A stretch of DNA of 7,128 nucleotides from Pseudomonadota bacterium (GTDB lineage Bacteria > Pseudomonadota > Alphaproteobacteria > Rhizobiales > Rhizobiaceae): contig QGUU01000125.1 in assembly GCA_003242525.1 (NCBI GenBank), positions 1 to 7,128 of the forward strand, read 5' to 3'. The translations under genes were made by a program, and so were the position numbers. Of the stretch, positions 1 to 5,084 are shown piece by piece (within the stretch, counting starts at the first letter, position 1; each line of letters opens with the position of its first letter). Under the pieces are notes generated by a model. That model had not been told where the DNA came from. It was given only the letters and a program-made list of their open reading frames with translations, and did no database searches.

Positions 1-195
1 GGACTGCGCTGGGTCGCCTATGCGGGCTTCGGCTTCGAACTCTTCATCATCTACGCGGTCACCATGCACACGATGCTCGGCACTGCCGGCTTCTTCCTGG
101 TTGCCGCCATCATCTTTGGTCTGCTTGCCGCTTTCATCATCAGAGTCGAGAAACGGATCGGGCCCGGCGATATCGAGGAGGCAGCGCGCCCATGA
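1..195 (+). CDS. DUF2157-type integral membrane protein, C-terminal end (5' truncated by window)
   Basis: Reading frame 1 is open from the first base to a TGA at 193-195, giving the last 64 residues of a protein that begins outside the window. The fragment carries two hydrophobic stretches (about residues 10-23 and 29-47, rich in Phe, Ile, Ala and Leu), then a charged tail starting RVEKRIG, as expected for two final transmembrane helices and a short cytoplasmic end. The stop overlaps the start of the next gene (ATGA at 192-195), so the two are very probably co-transcribed and translationally coupled. In many proteobacteria the gene directly before a GDYXXLXY gene encodes a DUF2157 or DUF4401 multi-helix membrane protein. 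The family call rests mainly on that context plus the helix pattern, since the diagnostic N-terminal domain is not visible. No biochemical function is established for the family. Confidence 0.7.
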   Translation, partial: GLRWVAYAGFGFELFIIYAVTMHTMLGTAGFFLVAAIIFGLLAAFIIRVEKRIGPGDIEEAARP

Positions 196-770
196 GCGGA
201 AAACGGCTGATGGCCGCCGCATTGGCGGTCGCATTGTTGCAGACAGGCTTTCTTGGCTGGATCATTGCGGGGCGGGCAGCGGTGCTGCGGAGCGGCACGG
301 AAGTCCTGCTGAAGGTGGAGCCAGTCGACCCTCGTGACTTGCTGCGCGGCGATTATGTCCGTCTGAGCTACGAAATTTCCCGCATTCCGGTCAGCATGAT
401 CGAAAATCTTCCGACGCAGGGGAGTTCGGGGGCACGGACATTGATTGTGCGGCTGGCCGAGGGGGGAGACGGCTACTGGCACCCCAGGACGGCCTGGCTC
501 GATGCCGCGCCGGCTCCCGCGGGGCCCGGTGAGGTCGACATTGCCGGCCAGATGGCTGAAGGTCGGAATCTTGCCGATCCTGGCGCGTCGGTCTCACCCC
601 GCTATGGTATAGAGAGATATTATGTGCCAGAGGGCGAGGGGCTGGCGATCGAAAGAGATATGAGGCTGCGCGACTTTGCGGTGAAAGTCGCGGTGGCAAG
701 GAGTGGTCGGGCGCAGATCAAGGCATTGCTGGACGGTGACACAACGCTGTTCGAGGAGCCGCTATATTAA
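192..770 (+). CDS. GDYXXLXY domain protein (membrane-anchored, function unknown)
   Basis: This 192-residue protein carries the family's namesake motif exactly: GDYVRLSY at residues 53-60, preceded by the usual VEPVDPRDLLR segment. A hydrophobic stretch at about residues 6-27 behind a short basic start (MSGKR) predicts one N-terminal membrane anchor or uncleaved signal, leaving most of the protein outside the cytoplasm. A second conserved-looking segment, RYGIERYYVPEGEG (137-150), fits the C-terminal half of the family. The ATG at 192 is supported by GAGGAGG at 175-181, ten bases upstream and inside the end of the preceding gene. The ATGA overlap with the DUF2157-type gene suggests that the two products work together in the membrane. 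The biochemical role is unknown, and I infer none beyond membrane association. The length is normal for the family and there is no sign of damage. Confidence 0.9.
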   Translation: MSGKRLMAAALAVALLQTGFLGWIIAGRAAVLRSGTEVLLKVEPVDPRDLLRGDYVRLSYEISRIPVSMIENLPTQGSSGARTLIVRLAEGGDGYWHPRTAWLDAAPAPAGPGEVDIAGQMAEGRNLADPGASVSPRYGIERYYVPEGEGLAIERDMRLRDFAVKVAVARSGRAQIKALLDGDTTLFEEPLY

Positions 771-804
771 CAGCAGCCCGTAAAAGGTGGCGCCCCCCTG
801 CACA

Positions 805-833
805 TTGACAGATCCGTGCCTACATGGGATTGG
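805..833 (+). promoter_or_regulatory. Possible promoter of the tRNA-Leu gene
   Basis: A perfect consensus -35 hexamer, TTGACA, lies at 805-810. At the usual 17-base spacing the -10 position is GATTGG (828-833), a poor match, which would start transcription only a few bases before the mature tRNA at 844. The -35 element and its position directly ahead of an isolated tRNA gene make a sigma70-type promoter plausible. The weak -10 keeps confidence low. Confidence 0.35.
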
Positions 834-843
834 CGAGCCTCGT

Positions 844-928
844 GCGGATGTGGCGGAATTGGTAGACGCCCTGGATTTAGGTTCCAGTGCCGAAAGGCGT
901 GGGGGTTCGAGTCCCTTCATCCGCACCA
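844..928 (+). tRNA. tRNA-Leu (anticodon UAG)
   Basis: The 85-nt gene folds as a complete class II cloverleaf. The acceptor stem pairs GCGGATG (844-850) with CATCCGC (918-924), followed by discriminator A925 and an encoded CCA at 926-928. The anticodon stem CTGGA (871-875) pairs with TCCAG (883-887) around the loop TTTAGGT, placing anticodon TAG at 878-880, which reads CUA and other CUN leucine codons. The long variable arm (888-900) forms a GCC/GGC stem closed by GAAA, as expected for leucine tRNAs. The T arm uses GGGGG (901-905) and CCCTT (913-917), with two G-U pairs, around TTCGAGT. No integrase gene or duplicated tRNA 3' end is visible nearby, so there is no sign that it has served as an integration site within this window. 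Confidence 0.98.
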
Positions 929-1228
929 GTTCGGTTTTCCCGCTTCCTGGGCTCGCTTGCAGAGAGCGAAGATGGTTGAAAAACCGGCACGCCTGTGACA
1001 AAAGGCGTGGCGAATTTGACGGGATGCCACGATCCGCTTCTGCAGAATGTGATTGGGAAGTCGGAAAACCAAGGACTTGATCACTTTCTGGAGCGTATTT
1101 CGGAGACTATGAGCCGCGTGGCATCAGGTATCCGATCCCGCCCAAAGCCATCCTGGCCAAGACAGTTCGGCAGGCTGCAAACGGCGAACCCGTTTTGATG
1201 GCCTGATCGATTAAAGCAAAGGTTTGAT
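929..1228 (+). other. Intergenic stretch and probable 5' leader of tig, no gene seen
   Basis: These 300 bases separate tRNA-Leu from tig. Short open frames here lack ribosome-binding sites and recognisable protein content. Visible structure is limited to a 7-bp inverted repeat (988-994 with 1003-1009) whose right arm can instead pair downstream (1006-1011 with 1026-1031), and a 5-bp repeat (953-957 with 965-969). No strong sigma70 pair stands out; a TTGACG at 1016-1021 lacks a good -10. The tig ribosome-binding site is probably AAAGG at 1218-1222, six bases before the ATG. The tig promoter must lie in this stretch, or tig must be read through from the tRNA transcript; the sequence does not settle which. 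Confidence 0.5.
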
Positions 1229-2701
1229 ATGCAGGTCACCGAAACGCTCAATTCCGGCCTCAAGCGCGAAATCAAGGTCACCGTACCGGCCGGCGACATG
1301 GAAGCCAGGTTGATGGCGAGGCTGACCGACGCGAGAAGCAAGGTCCGCATCAACGGCTTCCGTCCGGGCAAGGTACCGGTCCAGCACCTTCGCAAGGTCT
1401 ACGGCAAGTCCTTCATGGCCGAGGTGGTGAACGAGATTCTCAACGATTCGCGCAGCATCATCACGGAGCGCGGCGAAAAGGCTGCCATGCAGCCTGAAAT
1501 CGTCATGACCGAGGATGAGCAGGAAGCCGAAAGGATCCTGGCAGGCGGCGTCGATTTCGAATTCAAGCTGAGCTACGAGGTCATCCCGCCCATCGAGCTC
1601 AAGGATTTCGCGGACATCAAGGTGTCCCGGCCCGTCTATGACGTGCCGGAAAGCGAGATTGATGAGCAGGTGAAGCGCGTTGCGGAATCCACCCGCTCCT
1701 ACGAGACCAAGGAAGGAAAGGCCGCCGAAGGCGACCGCGTGACGATCGACTATGTAGGCAAGATCGACGGCGAGGCTTTCGCCGGCGGGTCAGGCAATGA
1801 TCAGTTGCTGGTGCTTGGTTCGAAGGAATTCATCCCCGGCTTCGAGGAGCAACTGGTCGGCCTGAAGGCGGGCGACGAGAAGCAGATCACCGTTACCTTC
1901 CCGAAAGACTACCAGGCAGCGCACCTGGCAGGCAAGGAAGCGACGTTCGACGTGACCGTGAAGGAGGTCTCCGCACCCGGTCCGCTGGAGATCAATGACG
2001 AGACCGCGAAGGCACTAGGCCTTGAATCGCTTGAACGGCTGCGCGAGATCGTCAAGGGGCAGTTGGAGAGCCAGTACGGTTCGATGACGCGCCAGAAGGT
2101 GAAGCGCCAGCTCCTTGACCAGCTTGATGCGGATTACCAGTTCGAGGCGCCGTCAAAGCTTGTTGAGGCCGAGTTCAACAACATCTGGGCCCAGGTAAAT
2201 CGGGATTTGCAGGCCGCCGGCCGCACATTTGCCGATGAAGATACCACCGAGGAGGAGGCCCGCGCCGAATATCAGCGCCTCGCCGAACGCCGCGTGAGGC
2301 TGGGCCTCGTGCTTGCCGAGATTGGCGAGAAGGCTGGCGTTACCGTAACCGATGAGGAATTGCAGCGAGCCCTGTTCGAGCAGGTCCGCCGCTTCCCGGC
2401 CAGCCAGCAGCAGGAAGTGTTCGAGTTCTACCGGTCCAATCCGGAATCTCTGCACGCCCTGCGGGCTCCCATATTCGAGGAGAAAGTGGTCGATCACCTC
2501 CTGGGCCAGATCTCGGTCACCGACAAGAAGGTGAGCAAGGAAGAACTGATGGCCGAGGACGAGGAGGTCGAAACCAAGCCGGCGAAGAAGGCTTCAGAGA
2601 AGAAGGCTGCTGACAAGAAGTCCGAAAAGGCTGAATCTGGCCAGGAGCCGAAGAAAAAGGCTGCTCCGAAGAGGAAGGCCGCCTCCAAGGAAGGCGAGTA
2701 A
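1229..2701 (+). CDS. tig: Trigger factor, ribosome-associated chaperone and peptidyl-prolyl isomerase
   Basis: Trigger factor docks at ribosomal protein L23 beside the exit tunnel and shields nascent chains as they emerge. The 490 residues show all three family domains. The N-terminal ribosome-binding domain (about 1-145) has the signature loop GFRPGKVP at 43-50, in the same position as in E. coli. The FKBP-type prolyl isomerase domain (about 160-247) includes [17 protein letters not shown] and the [11 protein letters not shown] segment (201-211). The helical C-terminal arm domain runs from about 255 to 435. Beyond this core is a tail of about 47 residues (444-490), first acidic (EDEEVE) and then strongly Lys/Ala-rich, with no aromatic residues and probably disordered; E. 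coli trigger factor (432 residues) lacks it. The ATG at 1229 matches the family N-terminus (MQVTETL) and follows AAAGG. It appears monocistronic, ending in its own terminator. No clpP or clpX follows, unlike in many other bacteria. Confidence 0.98.
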   Translation: MQVTETLNSGLKREIKVTVPAGDMEARLMARLTDARSKVRINGFRPGKVPVQHLRKVYGKSFMAEVVNEILNDSRSIITERGEKAAMQPEIVMTEDEQEAERILAGGVDFEFKLSYEVIPPIELKDFADIKVSRPVYDVPESEIDEQVKRVAESTRSYETKEGKAAEGDRVTIDYVGKIDGEAFAGGSGNDQLLVLGSKEFIPGFEEQLVGLKAGDEKQITVTFPKDYQAAHLAGKEATFDVTVKEVSAPGPLEINDETAKALGLESLERLREIVKGQLESQYGSMTRQKVKRQLLDQLDADYQFEAPSKLVEAEFNNIWAQVNRDLQAAGRTFADEDTTEEEARAEYQRLAERRVRLGLVLAEIGEKAGVTVTDEELQRALFEQVRRFPASQQQEVFEFYRSNPESLHALRAPIFEEKVVDHLLGQISVTDKKVSKEELMAEDEEVETKPAKKASEKKAADKKSEKAESGQEPKKKAAPKRKAASKEGE

Positions 2702-2717
2702 CAAGGAAGGCGAGTAA
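2686..2717 (+). repeat. Perfect 16-bp tandem duplication across the tig stop codon
   Basis: CAAGGAAGGCGAGTAA occurs at 2686-2701 and again, directly abutting and without mismatch, at 2702-2717. The first copy encodes the last residues of trigger factor and its TAA stop. The second is non-coding and, because 16 is not a multiple of three, its TAA lies in another frame. This looks like a recent slippage or micro-duplication that left the protein unchanged. Confidence 0.9.
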
Positions 2718-2738
2718 TCGCACCGCACCAATCGGATG

Positions 2739-2764
2739 AAGGCCGCCCCTCAGGCGGCCTTTTT
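2739..2764 (+). terminator. Rho-independent terminator of tig
   Basis: AAGGCCGCC (2739-2747) pairs perfectly with GGCGGCCTT (2753-2761) around a five-base loop CCTCA, and the stem runs into a T tract (2760-2764). It begins 37 bases after the tig stop and is correctly oriented for it. On the other strand the stem is followed only by TTCATCC, so at best it weakly stops transcription from the convergent radC gene. Confidence 0.93.
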
Positions 2765-2790
2765 CGTTGCGTATTTCACGATGCCGACAT

Positions 2791-3546
2791 TCAGATCAGC
2801 TGCAGTCCCTTCATCGAAGCGTGGCCGTTCTTGCCGATGATGATGTGGTCGTGAACGACGATGCCGAGCCGCTTGCCGGCTTCGATGATTTCCCTGGTCA
2901 TCTCGATGTCGGCGCGTGAGGGCGTCGGATCGCCCGATGGGTGGTTGTGGACCAGTATGATGGCGGTGGCAGAGAGTTCCAGCGCTCGCCTGACCACCTC
3001 ACGCGGATAGACCGGGGTATGGTCCACCGTGCCGGTCTGTTGCACCTCGTCAGCAATAAGCGCGTTCTTCTTGTCAAGAAACAGAATTCGAAACTGCTCC
3101 CGTTCCTCGAACGCCATGGCCGCTCGGCAATAATCGATCACCTGCATCCAGGACGACAGCGTCTGCCGTCCCTTGATTTCGCTGCGCAGCATCCGTTGGG
3201 CAGCTGCGGCTATGACCTTGAGGTCAAGCGCCACAGCCGGGCCAACCCCCTTCACCTCGCGCAAAAGATGTTCGGGCGCGCCCAGCACCTGTGCCAGGGT
3301 CCCGAACCGGGCTAGCAGTGCCTTGGCCACGGGCTTTGTATCGGCGCGCGGAATGAGCCTGAACAGCAGAAGCTCGAGAAGTTCATAGTCGGGCAGAGCT
3401 TCGTGGCCGGCGGTGGCAAACCGCTCCCGCAGCCTGTCGCGATGGCCCAGATAGTGCGGCTTTTCTCGGCTGGGAGCCTGTTTTTCAAGCGGCCGCAGTG
3501 GCTGCTCCCCGAAAAATCCTCGCTCGCTTCGCCTGTCGCTGTCCAC
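2791..3546 (-). CDS. radC: RadC family JAB/MPN-domain protein
   Basis: The product (251 residues from the GTG chosen here) is a RadC (UPF0758) protein. An N-terminal helix-hairpin-helix-like region contains [23 protein letters not shown] and [15 protein letters not shown] (about residues 96-110). The C-terminal JAB/MPN domain carries the metal-site motif [14 protein letters not shown], with His200, His202, Ser210 and Asp213 as the expected zinc ligands or neighbours. The name comes from an old E. coli repair phenotype later assigned to another gene, so the true role is unsettled; a DNA-related or peptidase-like activity is only inferred from the domains. I prefer the GTG at 3544-3546 because AAAGGGAG (3555-3562) sits eight bases upstream. 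An in-frame ATG at 3571-3573 would add nine residues but has no ribosome-binding site. The gene lies downstream of map on the same strand, with 70 to 97 bases between them depending on the start, so co-transcription is possible. Confidence 0.95.
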   Translation of the reverse strand: MDSDRRSERGFFGEQPLRPLEKQAPSREKPHYLGHRDRLRERFATAGHEALPDYELLELLLFRLIPRADTKPVAKALLARFGTLAQVLGAPEHLLREVKGVGPAVALDLKVIAAAAQRMLRSEIKGRQTLSSWMQVIDYCRAAMAFEEREQFRILFLDKKNALIADEVQQTGTVDHTPVYPREVVRRALELSATAIILVHNHPSGDPTPSRADIEMTREIIEAGKRLGIVVHDHIIIGKNGHASMKGLQLI

Positions 3547-3554
3547 GCCGCCGA

Positions 3555-3562
3555 CTCCCTTT
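3555..3562 (-). promoter_or_regulatory. Ribosome-binding site that favours a GTG start for radC
   Basis: Read on the minus strand this is AAAGGGAG, eight bases before the GTG at 3544-3546. The upstream ATG at 3571-3573 is preceded by CTGAATATGAACT, with no purine-rich site at usable distance. The site therefore lies inside the longer alternative reading and argues for the shorter protein. Confidence 0.6.
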
Positions 3563-3643
3563 CGGCCGATCATAGTTCATATTCAGCGGGTCTCGAAAAG
3601 CCTCCGCCGGCCATTCTCAACAGCCGGCGAGCGGTGCGAATGC

Positions 3644-4468
3644 TCAGGCGAGGCCGGGCCGATCCAGCCCGGCAGGGGAAAGTGTGAAAATCTCGCAGCC
3701 CGTGTCGGTGACGCCGACAGTATGTTCGTACTGTGCGGAAAGCGAGCGGTCCCGTGTCACGGCGGTCCATCCGTCGGAGAGCACCTTCACATGCGGCCGG
3801 CCGAGATTGATCATTGGCTCTATGGTGAAAATCATTCCGGGGCGCATCTCGACGCCTTCGGTGGCATTCCCGTAGTGCAGGATGTTCGGCGCGTCGTGGA
3901 ACAGTAGCCCCACGCCATGTCCGCAGAAATCGCGGACGACGGAGCAACGTTCGCCTTCCGCGTAGCTCTGGATGGCGGCACCTATGGCGCCGGTGCGGGC
4001 GCCGGGCTTCACCGCCGCAATGCCGCGCATCAGGCATTCATGCGTAACCTCCAGCAACCGCTCCGCGGCACGCTTGATCTGGCCGACGGGATACATCCGG
4101 CTGGAATCGCCGTGCCAACCGTCGAGAATGTAGGTCACGTCGATGTTGACAATGTCACCCTCGCGCAACGGCTTGTCGTCCGGGATGCCATGGCAGACGA
4201 CATGGTTGATGGAGGTGCAGGAGGATTTTGTGTAGCCGCGATAATTCAGAGTCGCGGGCAGCGCGCCGTGATCCATTCCGAACTCGAAGACGAAACGGTC
4301 AATGGCGTTGGTGGTAACGCCCGGCCGCACGATCGCGGCAAGCTCGTCGAGGCAGCGGGCCGTCAGGTTGCAGGCCTTGCGCATGCCGGCAAAGCCTTCC
4401 TCGCCGTAAAGACGAATCTGACCCGTATTGCGAAGCGGGGCCGTGGCGGCGTCGAGATAGGTAACCAT
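3644..4468 (-). CDS. map: Type I methionine aminopeptidase
   Basis: The enzyme removes the initiator methionine from nascent proteins in the cytoplasm when the second residue is small. All five metal ligands of the pita-bread fold are visible, numbering from the ATG at 4466-4468: Asp110 (VNIDVTY), Asp121 (HGDSS, eleven residues on, as in E. coli), His184 (CGHGVG), Glu217 (TIEPM) and Glu248 (QYEHT). The substrate-contacting His93 lies in VVCHGIP. The 274-residue protein is about ten longer than the E. coli enzyme (264), with an N-terminal segment (MVTYLDAATAPLRNTGQIRLYG) of the kind I associate with rhizobial homologues. An in-frame ATG at 4496-4498 would add MRDVQRFNVF. Neither start has a clear ribosome-binding site; I prefer the shorter because the extra codons cover an 8-bp tandem repeat and look unlike family sequence. 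radC follows on the same strand. Confidence 0.97.
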   Translation of the reverse strand: MVTYLDAATAPLRNTGQIRLYGEEGFAGMRKACNLTARCLDELAAIVRPGVTTNAIDRFVFEFGMDHGALPATLNYRGYTKSSCTSINHVVCHGIPDDKPLREGDIVNIDVTYILDGWHGDSSRMYPVGQIKRAAERLLEVTHECLMRGIAAVKPGARTGAIGAAIQSYAEGERCSVVRDFCGHGVGLLFHDAPNILHYGNATEGVEMRPGMIFTIEPMINLGRPHVKVLSDGWTAVTRDRSLSAQYEHTVGVTDTGCEIFTLSPAGLDRPGLA

Positions 4469-4473
4469 GAAGA

Positions 4474-4489
4474 CGTTGAACCGTTGAAC
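4474..4489 (-). repeat. 8-bp tandem repeat just upstream of the preferred map start
   Basis: CGTTGAAC occurs twice in direct abutment (4474-4481 and 4482-4489). Each unit is nearly palindromic (CGTT-G-AACg), and the outer bases give a weak inverted repeat, ACGTT at 4473-4477 against AACGT at 4487-4491. It lies between the two candidate map starts, six bases from the preferred ATG, so in that reading it occupies the leader where a ribosome-binding site would be expected. Confidence 0.7.
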
Positions 4490-4598
4490 GTCCCTCATGT
4501 GACACCGAAAGCCGCGATCTTCAACCCGTCATGTGCGTGAAGGGGGCCCGGCCGCAGGGATGGCAGACTTCGTGTTCGGCCTAGCCCGGTATGCCTCG

Positions 4599-4618
4599 AA
4601 AGGCCCGGCAGGGCCTTT
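4599..4618. repeat. Terminator-like inverted repeat between divergent map and DUF982 genes
   Basis: AAAGGCCC (4599-4606) pairs perfectly with GGGCCTTT (4611-4618) around GGCA, giving an 8-bp stem ending in only three Ts on either strand. The interval 4469-4684 around it has no gene and no convincing promoter hexamers. Because the flanking genes are transcribed away from it, neither needs a terminator here. It could be a weak bidirectional stop for stray transcription, part of a leader, or a remnant of a lost gene. Confidence 0.6.
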
Positions 4619-4672
4619 AACCTACTCCGCAACCTTTCCAAGTCCTCCACGTTGCCGCCGCAAAGGGGTGAC

Positions 4673-4677
4673 AGGAG
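4673..4677 (+). promoter_or_regulatory. Ribosome-binding site that sets the DUF982 start
   Basis: AGGAG lies seven bases before the ATG at 4685-4687. The frame is open further upstream to a TTG at 4652, but that codon has no such site and would place this AGGAG inside the gene. Confidence 0.8.
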
Positions 4678-4684
4678 CAGGTTG

Positions 4685-4972
4685 ATGCACGCCCATCATT
4701 TCGCTGTCCCGGTGAGGCTGAATCCGGGACCTGAACTGCCGGTCGAGGAAATCTATAGCGTCGAACAGGCGCTCGATGTGCTCGCACAATGGCCTGCCGA
4801 CAAGCAGGGCAGGCTTTACGAAAAGGCATTCAACGCCTGCTTCGGCGCGAGCCTTGAGGTGGTGCCGACGGAAGAGGCATGCCGTGCCTTTGCAGCCTTT
4901 TGCCGGGTGAGCGGCATCATGGCGAGAGACATGATGCCGCCAAAAAGACGGAAAACGCGTCGCCTTATGTAG
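4685..4972 (+). CDS. DUF982 domain protein (small, function unknown)
   Basis: This is a 95-residue soluble protein with no signal peptide or membrane segment. Its layout fits DUF982, a short family largely found in rhizobia. An N-terminal part (about 6-19, FAVPVRLNPGPELP) leads into EIYSVEQALDVLAQWPADKQG (22-42), then LYEKAFNACFGASLEVVPTEEACRAFAAFCRVSGI (44-78), in which a predicted helix, a short linker and a second helix form the family core. The C-terminus is basic (PPKRRKTRRLM, 85-95). The ATG start is fixed by AGGAG at 4673-4677. The gene stands alone, divergent from map and convergent with rne. No biochemical role is known for DUF982; the basic tail would suit nucleic-acid contact, but that is only a guess. 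The family call comes from recognising the pattern and was not checked against a profile. Confidence 0.82.
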   Translation: MHAHHFAVPVRLNPGPELPVEEIYSVEQALDVLAQWPADKQGRLYEKAFNACFGASLEVVPTEEACRAFAAFCRVSGIMARDMMPPKRRKTRRLM

Positions 4973-5030
4973 TCGAACCGCCCTGGGATTTGGGCCCGTC
5001 CAATTCAAACGGTGTATCGACGGCGAGTCG

Positions 5031-5058
5031 AAAAGGCCCCGCCAATGAGCGGGGCCTT
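5031..5058 (-). terminator. Rho-independent terminator of rne (possibly shared)
   Basis: A perfect 10-bp stem, AAGGCCCCGC (5033-5042) with GCGGGGCCTT (5049-5058), encloses a six-base loop. On the minus strand it runs into TTTT (5031-5034 read in reverse) and starts 26 bases after the rne stop, so it best serves rne. On the plus strand it is followed by TTCC after the stem's own TT, so it may also help end the convergent DUF982 transcript, whose stop is 60 bases away. Confidence 0.9.
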
Positions 5059-5084
5059 CCTGATTCAGGGTGGTGCGAACTGGC

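Noticed and set aside
953..969. Possible terminator after tRNA-Leu
   Set aside because: The inverted repeat TCGCT/AGCGA has only five base pairs with a seven-base loop and is not followed by a T tract.
787..1198. Short plus-strand open frames over the tRNA and the tig leader (787-1080, 816-998, 995-1198)
   Set aside because: Two run through the tRNA gene; the third starts at a GTG without a ribosome-binding site and has no recognisable protein features.
844..1228. tRNA-Leu as an integration site for a genomic island
   Set aside because: No integrase, no repeat of the tRNA 3' end and no foreign-looking genes follow; the next gene is the housekeeping tig.
3917..4540. A 207-codon open frame on the plus strand opposite map
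   Set aside because: It is fully antisense to a well-conserved enzyme with all its catalytic residues, and its product matches nothing I recognise. GC-rich codon bias explains the open frame.
4652..4684. Upstream TTG start for the DUF982 gene, adding eleven residues
   Set aside because: AGGAG at 4673-4677 is spaced for the ATG at 4685 and would fall inside the longer reading; the TTG has no such site.
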